Below are positions 43,522-52,342 of a stretch of 64,000 nucleotides of DNA, one piece after another. The position numbers were made by a program, and so were the translations under genes. Source of the stretch: DATKUK01 sp035530655 (GTDB lineage: Bacteria > Planctomycetota > Phycisphaerae > UBA1845 > DATKUK01). Position 1 is the stretch's first letter. The number at the start of each line of letters is the position of its first letter. Under the pieces are notes generated by a model, which had not been told where the DNA came from, searched no databases, and saw only the letters and a list, made by a program, of their open reading frames with translations. The stretch is from contig DATKUK010000142.1 of assembly GCA_035530655.1 (NCBI GenBank), forward strand, positions 62,001-126,000, written 5' to 3'.

Positions 43522-43726
43522 TGGATCACCCGTTGATATCGTCAGACGCCCACCGGCCGACACGAACACGCAGGACGATCAATCGCCGTCATTAGATTGG
43601 CCCCTGTGAGAGGTGTTTGTCAAGCGCGGGGCCGACAATCGGACATGAGCGCACGGCCTCACGCGGCGCTGGTCGGCACGGTTCTGGAGTTCGCGGATCG
43701 ATCGTGGGTCGCATCTGCCGTCGCTG

Positions 43727-44761
43727 CTATACCGTCACAGCGTCGACGCCGTTCTCTGCGGCCAGGCGATTGAGCTGCTCGAGCGCGGCGTCATCGACGG
43801 GGACACCTTCCTTGCGGGCCTGGTGCAAGAGCCGGAATCCTCGCTGGCCGGGCAAGCGGATCTCCGAGGTGCCCGGCCGCAGCCGGCTGCTGCGGAGCCA
43901 ACCGACGAAACGCTTCATCTCCTGCGCGTAGTACTCACGCCCGGCGAAGGCTTCCGGATCGATCACGATGAGCGTGAACGACTGGGCCTGCGGTGCATCG
44001 GGGTTGTTGCAGTCGCCGCCGGCCAGCGCGGTCATGGCCTCGCACCACAGGGAGAGGGCATAGCCCTTGTGTCCGCTTTGCTCGCCGCCCATAAACAGGA
44101 TGGCCCCGTCGGGTCGAACGACGCCGGGATCGTTGGTGAGGCGGCCCTGGTTGTCCATAAAGATGGGGTGTTCGGCGCGCCGCCCGGCCTTGGCCATACG
44201 CGAGACCGCACCCATGGAGATGGCCGAGGTGGAGAAATCGGCGACGACCGGATCGCCGTCGGTCGGAAAAGCCAACGCGATGGGATTGGTCGAGACTCTG
44301 GCGTCGATGCCGCCGATCGGAGCACTGTCCTGACACTGACTGCTCTGGGCCCAGATCTGCGCGGCGAACCCGTCACGGGCGAGCGAGATCAGATGTATGC
44401 CCAGCGCGGCGATCCACGAGGTCCGCCTGATGGCGATCATCGCGATGCCGTGCTGCCGCGCCTTGTCAGCGGCAAGCTGTTTGCCCAGTCGAACGGCGAG
44501 TTGGCCGAACGTGCCCTGTCCGTCGATCAGGGCAGAGGCTCCGATGTCTCTGACGACCTTGGGCTCACGCGCCGGGTCGATGGACTTGCCGATCTGGCTG
44601 TCGAAGTGCGTGAACTGAACGAGTCCGTGCGTGGTCACACCGAAGGCCTCCGACTGGACGGCGATTTCAGCCAGGTAGCGAGCGTCGGGGCGGGCCACGC
44701 CCTTGGCGATAAGCAGACGCTCTCCAAAGTCGATCAGATCCTGCATCGGGATACGTCGCAT
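43727..44761 (-). CDS. Ldh-family (malate/L-lactate/ureidoglycolate dehydrogenase-type) oxidoreductase
   Basis: A 344-residue NAD(P)-dependent enzyme of the YlbC/YiaK/AllD fold, not Rossmann. Landmarks: AVQSEAFGVTTHGLVQFTHF (catalytic His), ALIDGQGTFGQLAVRLGKQL, HGIAMIAIRRTSWIAALG, STNPIALAFPTDGDPVVADF (cofactor loop), and GGEQSGHKGYALSLWCEAMT. The usual H-S/N pattern after the fourth strand reads RRTSWIAALG here rather than RNSNHFG, which may alter substrate choice. GAGAGGACG precedes the ATG. Substrate unknown. Confidence 0.87.
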   Translation of the reverse strand: MRRIPMQDLIDFGERLLIAKGVARPDARYLAEIAVQSEAFGVTTHGLVQFTHFDSQIGKSIDPAREPKVVRDIGASALIDGQGTFGQLAVRLGKQLAADKARQHGIAMIAIRRTSWIAALGIHLISLARDGFAAQIWAQSSQCQDSAPIGGIDARVSTNPIALAFPTDGDPVVADFSTSAISMGAVSRMAKAGRRAEHPIFMDNQGRLTNDPGVVRPDGAILFMGGEQSGHKGYALSLWCEAMTALAGGDCNNPDAPQAQSFTLIVIDPEAFAGREYYAQEMKRFVGWLRSSRLRPGTSEIRLPGQRGFRLLHQARKEGVPVDDAALEQLNRLAAENGVDAVTV

Positions 44762-44810
44762 CTTCTCGTCCTCTCGTTACCGTTGAGAAAGCAAAACGGC
44801 GAACCGTAGT

Positions 44811-45197
44811 CTAGGTCATGGGCGTACCGCGTCTGGCCAACTGGATGGCGAATCCCCACGGGTCGCGGAGCATGGCCAGCTCGTCGCCGTCGGGCGTGAC
44901 CGTGATCTCGCCGACGGGTGTGGCCCCGGCGGCCAGCAGCGTGCGGCGTACGGCCGCGACGTCGTCGACGGCAAAGGCCAGGTGTAACAGCAGCGGGTCC
45001 ATCGAAGCATAGTCTGGCACGGCGACGGCGGGGTTGTTGTAGATCTCAATCATCGCCCCGGTGTCGGGGTCGAGCAGAAAGTGCGTGTACGGCGACCGGT
45101 CCATGGCCCGCGCCACGCGAAAGCCCAGGTGCTCGGCGTACCATTTGGCGGCCGCCAGAGGATCGGGCATCGGATAGGCTACGTGTTCGATCTTCAT
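44811..45197 (-). CDS. VOC-family (glyoxalase/bleomycin resistance-like) protein
   Basis: A 128-residue protein starting MKIEHVAYPMPDPLAAAKWY at 45197 with AAGGAGAG upstream. Two beta-alpha-beta-beta-beta units: the first has His5 and Glu in MIEIYNN, the second LLHLAFAVDDVAAVRRTLLA with His and ELAMLRDPWGFAIQLARR with Glu/Asp, giving the typical metal-ligand set. VOC proteins range from lyases to dioxygenases. It lies 30 bases after the UroD-family gene and is likely co-transcribed. An in-frame ATG at 45239 (overlapping that gene) is less likely. Confidence 0.88.
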   Translation of the reverse strand: MKIEHVAYPMPDPLAAAKWYAEHLGFRVARAMDRSPYTHFLLDPDTGAMIEIYNNPAVAVPDYASMDPLLLHLAFAVDDVAAVRRTLLAAGATPVGEITVTPDGDELAMLRDPWGFAIQLARRGTPMT

Positions 45198-45226
45198 CGT
45201 CTCTCCTTCGGCCAGCGGCGCGGGTG

Positions 45227-46300
45227 TCACATCCGCCATTTGGTGCCTCTTCGTTCGGCCATCGCTCGATAGACAGCCAGGGCATTCTCGAGGGGTGTGT
45301 CGGGTTGGATGTTGTGGCTGGGCGAGAGGATGTACCCGCCGTCGCAGCCGACCTGGTCGATAAGTTGATGCACCTCGCGGCGAATCTGCTCGGGTGTGGC
45401 GCGCTGGAGGAAGCCCTGTGCGTCGACGGCGCCGTGCAGCGTGATGCGGTCGCCAAAATCGCGTTTCAGTTCGTAGGGGTCCATGCCCTCGGCTTGAGGC
45501 TGGATCGTTTGTAGGCCGTCCATGCCGATGGCGATGAAGGCGTCGAATAGCGCGCGGCTCGATCCGCAGCAGTGATGCGAGATCTTCGCGTCGTAGGCGT
45601 GGACCAGGTCGAATAGCTCCTTCTTCTTGGCCGCAAAGAGCTTGCTGAACGTCTGTTCGGAGATCAGCGGGCCTCGCTGCGTGCCGAAATCGTCGCCGCA
45701 GAGAACCATGTCGACACGCCCGCCGGCGGCGTCGAGCGTGCGTTCGATGACCGCCATGAAGAAGCGATGCCGCGTCTCGACGATGTAGAGGTAGACCGGA
45801 TCCTCCAGGGCGATGTCGAGCAGCACCTGTTCGACGCCGCGCCCAAACGCGACCCCGTTGATGAAGTCCTGCACGCCGAACGAGCCGACGGCGATGGCCT
45901 TGTCCGGGAACCGATCGCAGAGGGCGGGCAGGGCCTGGTAGTCGTATGAGTCCGGACTGGGCCAGGTGAACCGCCGAGCCTGCTCGACGGTGGTCCACTC
46001 GGCATAGGGCAAGGTGACCGACTCGGCATATTCGCCGTACTCGTTGGGCATGGGTCGGCGCCGGACGCCCCAGATGTCGATGGTGGATCCGTCGTCGAAG
46101 TCCGGCAGAGGCGGTCCAACGTAGGGCGGCTCGACGTAGCGAATGTCGGTGCCGAGGCGGTCGCAGAGGGCGTAGTCGTCACAGACGCCAAAATGATCGA
46201 ACAGAGCCTGCCGGATTTCATGTGTACCGAAGTAGTCGCAGGGAACGTGCTCCGGCTGTACGTGGGCGAAGGCGGCCTGGACGCATTCTCGCGAAGTCAA
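45227..46300 (-). CDS. Uroporphyrinogen decarboxylase-family protein (probable methyltransferase branch)
   Basis: A 357-residue protein. A TTG at 46300 (LTSRECVQAAFAHVQPEHVP) with GGGAGA 8 bases upstream gives the usual family length; no good ATG exists. TIM-barrel landmarks: GVAFGRGVEQVLLDIALEDP, VDMVLCGDDFGTQRGPLISE, AKISHHCCGSSRALFDAFIA, LQTIQPQAEGMDPYELKRDF and ITLHGAVDAQ. The HHCCG motif is the His/Cys zinc site of MtaA-type corrinoid methyltransferases rather than a heme-pathway enzyme. Substrate unknown. Confidence 0.85.
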   Translation of the reverse strand: MTSRECVQAAFAHVQPEHVPCDYFGTHEIRQALFDHFGVCDDYALCDRLGTDIRYVEPPYVGPPLPDFDDGSTIDIWGVRRRPMPNEYGEYAESVTLPYAEWTTVEQARRFTWPSPDSYDYQALPALCDRFPDKAIAVGSFGVQDFINGVAFGRGVEQVLLDIALEDPVYLYIVETRHRFFMAVIERTLDAAGGRVDMVLCGDDFGTQRGPLISEQTFSKLFAAKKKELFDLVHAYDAKISHHCCGSSRALFDAFIAIGMDGLQTIQPQAEGMDPYELKRDFGDRITLHGAVDAQGFLQRATPEQIRREVHQLIDQVGCDGGYILSPSHNIQPDTPLENALAVYRAMAERRGTKWRM

Positions 46301-46433
46301 TGTCTGGTTCTCCCGATTGCAGGCCCGCGAGGCGGGATGCCTCATGCCTGGGTTTGGTCCATTCTGGCCGAAGATCGGTCGCCAACGCAAGGCTCGTGCC
46401 ATGCGGGCCGCGGCGGCGCGAATCGGTGGGGTT

Positions 46434-47786
46434 CTAACGCCCGGTGGTACGGCGCGTGCGGGGCTGCCCTGCCTGCTGCCGATGCGAGCGGAACAGCAGC
46501 CGCATGGGCACTTCAACGAAGGGCAGCAGCTCGCGGAAGCGTCGAACGAGGAATCGACGGTATTGGTCGTCGATGAGCGTGGGGTCGTTGATGAAGAATA
46601 CCAGGGTGGGCGGCGCGACGCTGACCTGCGTGGCGTAGTACACCTTGGGGCGTTTGGTGCTGCGTTTGACGGCGGGTGGGCGTTCGCCCAGGGCCTGTTC
46701 CACCGCCCGATTGAGTTCGCCGGTGCTGACCCGGGTTCGGGCCTGACGGAAAAGCGATTCGGCGAGTCGAACCGTGTCGTCGATCTTCTCGCTACGGGTG
46801 GCGGTGGTCAGGGCGATGGGCGCGAAATCGAGCCCGGGCAGCGTCTTGAGCAGGTACTCGGAGTAATCGTCGACGGTCGCACGCCCCTGGGCGAGGTCCC
46901 ACTTGTTGACCACGAGGACGCAGGGCTTGCACTGCTCCTGGATGAAGGCGGCCAGCTTCTTGTCGACTTCGCCGATTCGTTCTGTCGCATCGATCATCAG
47001 CAGCACGACGTCGGCCCGTCGAATGGAGTTGTGGGTTCGCACCTGGCTGTAGAACTCCACGCCGTCGGCGAGCTTGCGGCGTTTGCGCAGTCCGGCCGTG
47101 TCGATGGCGACGAACATGCGCCCCGCGCGCTCGAAGCGAACATCCACCGAATCGCGCGTCGTGCCGGGCGTCTCGCTGACGATGACGCGCTGCTGGCCGG
47201 CCAGGGCGTTGATGAAGGTGCTCTTGCCGACGTTGCGTCTTCCGACGATGGCAAGTTTCATAGCCGGCTCGTCGGGCCGTTCGCCGACCCGCTGCAAGCG
47301 CCCGAGAATCGCCTCGACCAGGCCGGCGCGATTCATCCTATGGAGCACGGAAACGACGATCGGCTGGTCGAAACCGAGCGGAAAGAATTCGGCGGCCGCC
47401 GGCTCGTCGGCGGGTGTGTCGGCCTTGTTGGCTACCAGGATGACCGGGCGGTCGTGCTGGCGCAGCAGCTCGCCGACGCGTCGGTCCAGCGCGGTCAGAC
47501 CGGCGCGGATGTCGACCACGAAGAGAACGAGGTCAGCCTGCTGCACCGCGAAGAGGATCTGCTGTTCGACGTGCTCGCCGAGTTCGTCCCGCTCGGGGAT
47601 GCCGAACCCGCCCGTATCAACCAGCTCAAAATAGGCGTCGTCCTCGGCCACGACGGCACTGACGCGATCGCGCGTCACGCCGGGCGTCGGGTCGACGATG
47701 CTGATCCGCTCGCGCGCCAACCAGTTGAGCATGGCGCTTTTGCCGACGTTGGGGCGGCCGACGATAGCGACGGTCGGTAGAGCCAC
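46434..47786 (-). CDS. der: Ribosome-assembly GTPase Der (EngA)
   Basis: A 450-residue protein with two tandem GTPase domains. GTG 47786 (VALPTVAIVGRPNVGKSAML) with GGAG upstream is the start. First domain: GRPNVGKS, PGVTRDR, DTGGF, NKAD; second: VGRRNVGKSTFINAL, ETPGTTRDSV, DTAGLRKRRKL, NKWD. The C-terminal KH-like domain is PKVYYATQVSVAPPTLVFFI ... YRRFLVRRFRELLPF. The second P-loop has R where N/G is more common, but the signature is intact. Needed for 50S subunit maturation. Confidence 0.96.
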   Translation of the reverse strand: MALPTVAIVGRPNVGKSAMLNWLARERISIVDPTPGVTRDRVSAVVAEDDAYFELVDTGGFGIPERDELGEHVEQQILFAVQQADLVLFVVDIRAGLTALDRRVGELLRQHDRPVILVANKADTPADEPAAAEFFPLGFDQPIVVSVLHRMNRAGLVEAILGRLQRVGERPDEPAMKLAIVGRRNVGKSTFINALAGQQRVIVSETPGTTRDSVDVRFERAGRMFVAIDTAGLRKRRKLADGVEFYSQVRTHNSIRRADVVLLMIDATERIGEVDKKLAAFIQEQCKPCVLVVNKWDLAQGRATVDDYSEYLLKTLPGLDFAPIALTTATRSEKIDDTVRLAESLFRQARTRVSTGELNRAVEQALGERPPAVKRSTKRPKVYYATQVSVAPPTLVFFINDPTLIDDQYRRFLVRRFRELLPFVEVPMRLLFRSHRQQAGQPRTRRTTGR

Positions 47787-47907
47787 GATGGATGCTCCAT
47801 GGTTATTCGGCCGAGCCGTCGATCGGCCGGGCGGCAAGGGATCACATCACCGCCGCCTTGGCCACGGCGGCGCAGGACCAAGACACCCCCGCCCACGATT
47901 GCGCCGG

Positions 47908-48966
47908 TCAGCGCAGGGGCAGCTCGACGGGCTTGCCCTGTTTGGCGGAACGATAGACGGCCAGAATGATCTCGACGCTCTTGCGGGCCTCGGTGCCGCT
48001 GATCAGGGGTTCGCGCCCGGCTTCGACCGCGTCGAGAAATTCCTCGATGTTGGCCCGGTGTCCGGCGGCAGTCAGACCCGCTGATGGACTCGACGCGCCG
48101 ACCGAGACGGCCGGAAACTCCAGAAACTGTTCGCGTATACGCTGATCCTCGTCGGTCTCGTCGGCAAACTGCCAGAAGAGGAACTTGCTGTCGGACAGGG
48201 CCACGGTGCCTTGGTCGCCGGCAATCTCGATGATGCGGAAGTGGCCGGGCCACATGCTCGTGGTGCAACCGATCGTGCCCAGCGCGCCGTTGGCGAACCG
48301 AAGAGCGGCGGCGACGGTGTCCTCCACCTCGATCTGCGTGTGGGCCAGCACGTCGCTGAATGCCTGCACGGACGCGACCGGGCCCATCATCCATTGCAGC
48401 AGATCGATGGTGTGAATGCCCTGGTTTATCAGCGCCCCGCCACCGTCGTATTGTTGCGTGCCCTTCCAGCCGCCCTCGTCGTAGTAGGCCTGATCGCGCC
48501 ACCAAGGCCCGAACGCCATGCCGAAGGTCATGCGGCCGAAGCGACCCTGGTCGACGGCCTGGCGGAGCAGCCGAGCCGTCTGGGTGAACCGCCCGTTGAA
48601 GATGCCGCAGATCTTCGTGCCGGCCTTGTCGTGGGCCTCGAGGATGCGGTCGATGCGATCGAGCGTGATTTCGATGGGCTTCTCGATGACGGCGTGCTTG
48701 CCCGCCTGGGCGGCGGCGGCGGCCGGCTCCATGTGCGAGCCGCTGGGTGTGCAGATGGTCACCACGTCGATGTCGTCGCGCTTCAGCAACTCGTTGAAGT
48801 CGGTGTGGGACTGGCAGTTGTGCTTTTTGGCGAACTGCCTGACCCTGTCCTCGACGCGGTCGCAGGCGGCTACCAGCCTCGCGCCCTCGATGCCCTCAAT
48901 CGCCTGGGCGTGGTATTCGCCGATCATCCCGACGCCGATGATTCCGAACCCGTATTGCCTGGCCAT
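47908..48966 (-). CDS. Gfo/Idh/MocA-family oxidoreductase
   Basis: A 352-residue protein, ATG 48966 with GGGGAGA upstream. GFGIIGVGMIGEYHAQAIEG is the nucleotide-binding site; AVIEKPIEITLDRIDRILEA holds the EKP Lys; GGGALINQGIHTIDLLQWMM carries the conserved His and Asp. The C-terminal sheet ends EARKSVEIILAVYRSAKQGK, a typical family ending. Substrate unknown, likely a sugar or sugar acid. Its ATG follows the TAG of the 68-residue ORF directly, so it is part of the tyrS operon. Confidence 0.92.
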   Translation of the reverse strand: MARQYGFGIIGVGMIGEYHAQAIEGIEGARLVAACDRVEDRVRQFAKKHNCQSHTDFNELLKRDDIDVVTICTPSGSHMEPAAAAAQAGKHAVIEKPIEITLDRIDRILEAHDKAGTKICGIFNGRFTQTARLLRQAVDQGRFGRMTFGMAFGPWWRDQAYYDEGGWKGTQQYDGGGALINQGIHTIDLLQWMMGPVASVQAFSDVLAHTQIEVEDTVAAALRFANGALGTIGCTTSMWPGHFRIIEIAGDQGTVALSDSKFLFWQFADETDEDQRIREQFLEFPAVSVGASSPSAGLTAAGHRANIEEFLDAVEAGREPLISGTEARKSVEIILAVYRSAKQGKPVELPLR

Positions 48967-49173
48967 CTAGGTCTCCCCGTTGCGCGGGCTGTGCGATCGC
49001 AGCCACCTCTTGCGCCAAACGTCTCTGATCCGCTCGGCAAAACGTATGCCCATTCGCTGGGTGCTGTCCCGCCACTGGTGGGCGGCTACGTCGTCTTGGC
49101 TCGCGCGCGGCCTGCGCCAGCCGCACACAACCGACGAGGCGGCCAACACCGCGCCGCGCAGCCACCGCATCAT
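48967..49173 (-). CDS. Small ORF (68 residues) fitted between two operon genes
   Basis: The ORF starts with an ATG that overlaps the TGA of the upstream gene (ATGATG/ATGA arrangement) and its TAG is followed immediately by the ATG of the oxidoreductase gene, so it fills the space exactly. The product begins MMRWLRGAVLAASSVVCGW, a short hydrophobic segment, followed by a very basic tail (RFAERIRDVWRKRWLRSHS). It could be a small membrane or signal-anchored protein. No homologue is recognised, and the Arg-rich tail could still be a chance frame. Confidence 0.5.
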   Translation of the reverse strand: MMRWLRGAVLAASSVVCGWRRPRASQDDVAAHQWRDSTQRMGIRFAERIRDVWRKRWLRSHSPRNGET

Positions 49174-49757
49174 CGCTGCACCGCCAGGTGGATGCTGGCC
49201 AACACCTCGGCAGGCGGTCGCGACGTGCCGTCGGCAACGCCCCAGAGCTGGGCGCGCTCGATCAACTCGGTCTCGCCCTGGTAGTACGACGTGACCTGAC
49301 TGACGCCGCCTTCCACCAGATCGCCGCCCTGGTACTCACCGTCCAGCAGCCAGCGACTCATCTGATCGTTGTACTCAGCCGGGTAGATCAGCGCCACCAC
49401 GTGTTCGATGTCGGCCCCAGGCAGCCGAGCCAACTGAAGCTTGGCGCGGCAGGGCGGCTGGTGGTCCCCGGCCATCACCAGCAGCCGGGCGTAGTCGTCC
49501 CGGGCCTGATGCGGATCGTGCCGGTAGAAGAAGAAGCCATCCTCGGTGAGGAATTGGCTGGTCGGCACGCCGGCCAGTTCCAGCCGGCCATCGGGATAGG
49601 CCCGGTGGATCTTGTAGACCTTACCGTCACGATGGCGTTCGCTTTCCAGCAGGACGGCGATTTCGGCGGCGGTGTAGCCCACGGCGCACTGCTCGCCGAA
49701 GTCGAACACATAGAGCCCTGCGTATCGGTCCGGGTCGGTCAGTGGGGGCAATTTCAT
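49170..49757 (-). CDS. Conserved-looking hypothetical protein coupled to tyrS
   Basis: A 195-residue protein whose ATG overlaps the tyrS stop (ATGA). No signal or membrane helix. It reads as a soluble alpha/beta protein: RYAGLYVFDFGEQCAVGYTA, EIAVLLESERHRDGKVYKIH, then GVPTSQFLTEDGFFFYRHDP and a helical C-terminus. The family is not recognised. Location between tyrS and der suggests a housekeeping role, perhaps in translation; this is inference. Confidence 0.82.
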   Translation of the reverse strand: MKLPPLTDPDRYAGLYVFDFGEQCAVGYTAAEIAVLLESERHRDGKVYKIHRAYPDGRLELAGVPTSQFLTEDGFFFYRHDPHQARDDYARLLVMAGDHQPPCRAKLQLARLPGADIEHVVALIYPAEYNDQMSRWLLDGEYQGGDLVEGGVSQVTSYYQGETELIERAQLWGVADGTSRPPAEVLASIHLAVQR

Positions 49758-51001
49758 TGGCTCACCTCCAGCCGCGCGAACCTGCGCTTGCCTCGCTGAA
49801 GGACGTCGCCGGTCTTGACCTCGACAGGCTCGTTGACGTCCTGAATGGCCTGACCGTTGAGCCGAATGCCCCCCTCAGCCGCAAGCCTTCGACCCTCGCT
49901 GCGCGACGAGGCGAAACCACAGACCATGACCAGATCGATGGCCCGTACCTTGCCGTCCTGCATCTGCTCGCGCTTGAGGGCAACGGTAGGCGTATCCTCG
50001 GGCACGACCATACCGGCGCCCGCGGCCGACTTCTGGTGAATCGCCTCCCATTCGCGCTGCGCCCGATCGGCGTCGTCGGCTAAGTGAAACTCCTCGGCGA
50101 TCGCACGGGCCAGCCGCTTCTTGGCCTCCATGGGATGCGTTTTGGCTGGGTCGCAGAGCGTGTTGATCTCGGCCGGGTCCACAGCGGTCAGCAGATCGAA
50201 GTAGTTGCGCATCAGCTCATCCGGCACGCTCATGAGCTTGCCGAACATATCGTGGGCCGAATCGGTGACGGCGACGTAGTTGCCGAGCGATTTGCTCATC
50301 TTCTCGACGCCGTCCAGGCCTGCCAGGATAGGCATGATCATCACGACCTGCGGTTGCTGCCCGGCGTCGCGCTGGAGGTCGCGCCCGACCAGATTGTTAA
50401 ACGTCTGATCGGACCCACCCAGCTCGATGTCGGCCTCGATGGCGACACTGTCACGTCCCTGCAAAAGAGGATACAGAAACTCGTGTAGGTAGATCTCGAT
50501 GCCGCCCTTGTAGCGCTTCTCGAACGTGTCGCGCTCGAGCATGCGGGCGACGGTCATCTTGCTGGCCAGCCGCAGCGCGTCGGCGAGCGAGAGCTCCGCC
50601 AGCCATTCGCTGTTGCGCCGGAGTTCGAGGCGCTCCGGGCGCGTGTCCAGCACGCAGCCCGCCTGATCGAGATAGGTCTGGGCGTTCGCTTCGGCCTCGT
50701 CGCGCGACAGCGTGGGTCGGGTCTTACTCTTCTCGGAGGGGTCGCCCACCATCGCCGTGTAATCGCCGATGATCACCACAGCCTTGTGGCCGAAATCCTG
50801 GAACTCGCGGATCTTGCGGAATACGACGGTGTGGCCCAGGTGAATGTCGGGGGCGGTCGGGTCGAGCCCGAGCTTGACACGAAGGGGCTTGTCCTGTTTG
50901 CGCGAACGTTCGAGCTTGGCACGCAACTCGTCCGGGCTGTAGACGGCTTCACAGCCGCGAAGCAATACCTCAAGCTGTTGTTCGACACTCGGGAACGGCA
51001 T
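49754..51001 (-). CDS. tyrS: Tyrosyl-tRNA synthetase
   Basis: A 415-residue class I synthetase. ATG 51001 (MPFPSVEQQLEVLLRGCEAV) follows GTGAGGTG. The HIGH motif is PTAPDIHLGHTVVFRKIREF, the KMSKS motif is VEKMSKSLGNYVAV, and the tyrosine/adenylate pocket includes LGGSDQTFNNLVGRD. The end is an S4 RNA-binding domain (RSEGRRLAAEGGIRLNGQAI). This arrangement corresponds to the longer TyrRS type found in many bacteria. First gene of the operon that runs towards the Gfo/Idh/MocA gene. Confidence 0.97.
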   Translation of the reverse strand: MPFPSVEQQLEVLLRGCEAVYSPDELRAKLERSRKQDKPLRVKLGLDPTAPDIHLGHTVVFRKIREFQDFGHKAVVIIGDYTAMVGDPSEKSKTRPTLSRDEAEANAQTYLDQAGCVLDTRPERLELRRNSEWLAELSLADALRLASKMTVARMLERDTFEKRYKGGIEIYLHEFLYPLLQGRDSVAIEADIELGGSDQTFNNLVGRDLQRDAGQQPQVVMIMPILAGLDGVEKMSKSLGNYVAVTDSAHDMFGKLMSVPDELMRNYFDLLTAVDPAEINTLCDPAKTHPMEAKKRLARAIAEEFHLADDADRAQREWEAIHQKSAAGAGMVVPEDTPTVALKREQMQDGKVRAIDLVMVCGFASSRSEGRRLAAEGGIRLNGQAIQDVNEPVEVKTGDVLQRGKRRFARLEVSQ

Positions 51002-51201
51002 CGGCCACCTCACGATGCATGCTATCGGTGCCGGAAGTCCAAATCAAGATGAGCGGGGTATTCGGGGCTCTACACGGGTGTTGCGGCGTCCGGGAGCCAA
51101 TCGCTGCGACGTTAGCACAAGCCCGGACGAATGGGGCGCGTCGGCGAACCTGGGTGCTATGATCAGGGTCAGTGGGCGGGGCGGATAGAGGAGCCGGACC
51201 G

Positions 51202-51882
51202 TTGAGCACGCAAACCATCGATCACCGTAAGGACCGGGTGCCCCTTCAGGCCGATGCCCGACATGCACACCTTCGCACGGGGTGGCGGCTTGAGCTGCTA
51301 ACGGTCGGCTGGAACGTCGCTGAGGGTTTGATCGCGACGGCGGCGGGCGTAGCGGCCGATTCGGTCGCGCTGATCGGGTTCGGCGTCGATTCGTTTATCG
51401 AGGTGTCCAGCGGGGCGGTGGTGGGATGGCGGCTTCGGTCGGAGCTTCGCCACCGGTCGATCGAGCGAGCCGAGCGGGCCGAACGCGTGGCGTCGCGCAT
51501 CGCGGGCGGGCTGCTGCTGGCGCTGGCTGTGTACATCCTCATCGACGCGGGCCGCCAACTTCTCGGCTTCGGCGCCAAGGCCGAGCAGAGCATTGTCGGC
51601 ATTGTGCTGACGGCGATCTCGCTGGTGGTCATGCCGGTGCTTGGCTGGGCCAAGCTGCGAACCGCCCGGGTCTTGGACAGCCGGGCACTTCGAGCCGACG
51701 CCTATGAAACCATCACGTGTGCGTGGCTGTCCTTGACGGCGCTGGCTGGACTCCTGCTCAACGCGACGCTGGGATGGTGGTGGGCTGACCCCGTGGCCGC
51801 TTTGGTGCTGGTTCCTCTGATTGTCCGCGAGGGGATGGAGGGTTGGCGTGGCGGTTGCTGTGACGATGGCTGCCACACCTGA
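51202..51882 (+). CDS. CDF-like cation transporter lacking the cytoplasmic domain
   Basis: About 226 residues, TTG start at 51202 with GAGGAG 8 bases upstream. Six membrane helices in CDF order: LLTVGWNVAEGLIATAAGVA, ADSVALIGFGVDSFIEV, IAGGLLLALAVYILIDAGRQ, IVGIVLTAISLVVMPVLGWA, RADAYETITCAWLSLTALAG, ADPVAALVLVPLIVREG. The metal-site pattern is D..D on both TM2 and TM5/6, although the classical HxxxD reads D-x3-E/T. The C-terminal domain is missing; the chain ends in GGCCDDGCHT, a Cys/Asp/His tail that could bind metal. Substrate probably a divalent cation. Confidence 0.85.
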   Translation: MSTQTIDHRKDRVPLQADARHAHLRTGWRLELLTVGWNVAEGLIATAAGVAADSVALIGFGVDSFIEVSSGAVVGWRLRSELRHRSIERAERAERVASRIAGGLLLALAVYILIDAGRQLLGFGAKAEQSIVGIVLTAISLVVMPVLGWAKLRTARVLDSRALRADAYETITCAWLSLTALAGLLLNATLGWWWADPVAALVLVPLIVREGMEGWRGGCCDDGCHT

Positions 51883-52342
51883 ACCCGACCGGCGGGGCGC
51901 TCACTCGCCGGCAGAGCGGCCCCTGGCTTGACGCATTTCCGATGGCCAACGACACTGCGCGAGGCCATTTTCGTGCAGCATCTACAAGCCGATGGGCTTT
52001 GGACCTGACGGTGGGCCTGCTGCCGGCGCTGGGGTACCTGACCGGCGACTTCGAAGCGTCTGTGTTTGACAACCTCGATTATCACATTTCGAACGTCCGA
52101 TGGCGGGAGCTGGTAGGTTGCCCTGGCGGCACGACGCTTGGGGGCAGAGCACACTATGCCCTGTAGGTGGCGGCGATGGCGGGCAACGTTGCGCCGTTGA
52201 TCGGGCTGGCGTTTGTGGGTCTGTTGGATCAGCCTTTCGCCTGATACGCCGACCGGCACGGGTGCCGCCAAGCCACGGGCAGCTTTGGCGGCGGGGTGCT
52301 GCTGCTCCACCCGGACTAAAAAAGCGGCACCGGACCGCTCGC
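51883..52342. other. 460-base gap, possibly a decayed gene
   Basis: No intact gene. Plus-strand frames in this gap (for example 51942-52166, with LLPALGYLTGDFEASVFDN) have coding-like composition but no start site support and are broken by stops and frame changes. A run CTAAAAAAG at about 52316-52324 lies beside G+C-rich sequence near the end. The minus-strand gene at 52343 ends here, so any remnant would be convergent with it. Confidence 0.35.

Noticed and set aside
45227..46300. Calling the UroD-family gene hemE
   Set aside because: The HHCCG zinc motif and general sequence fit the corrinoid methyltransferase branch; no other heme genes are nearby.
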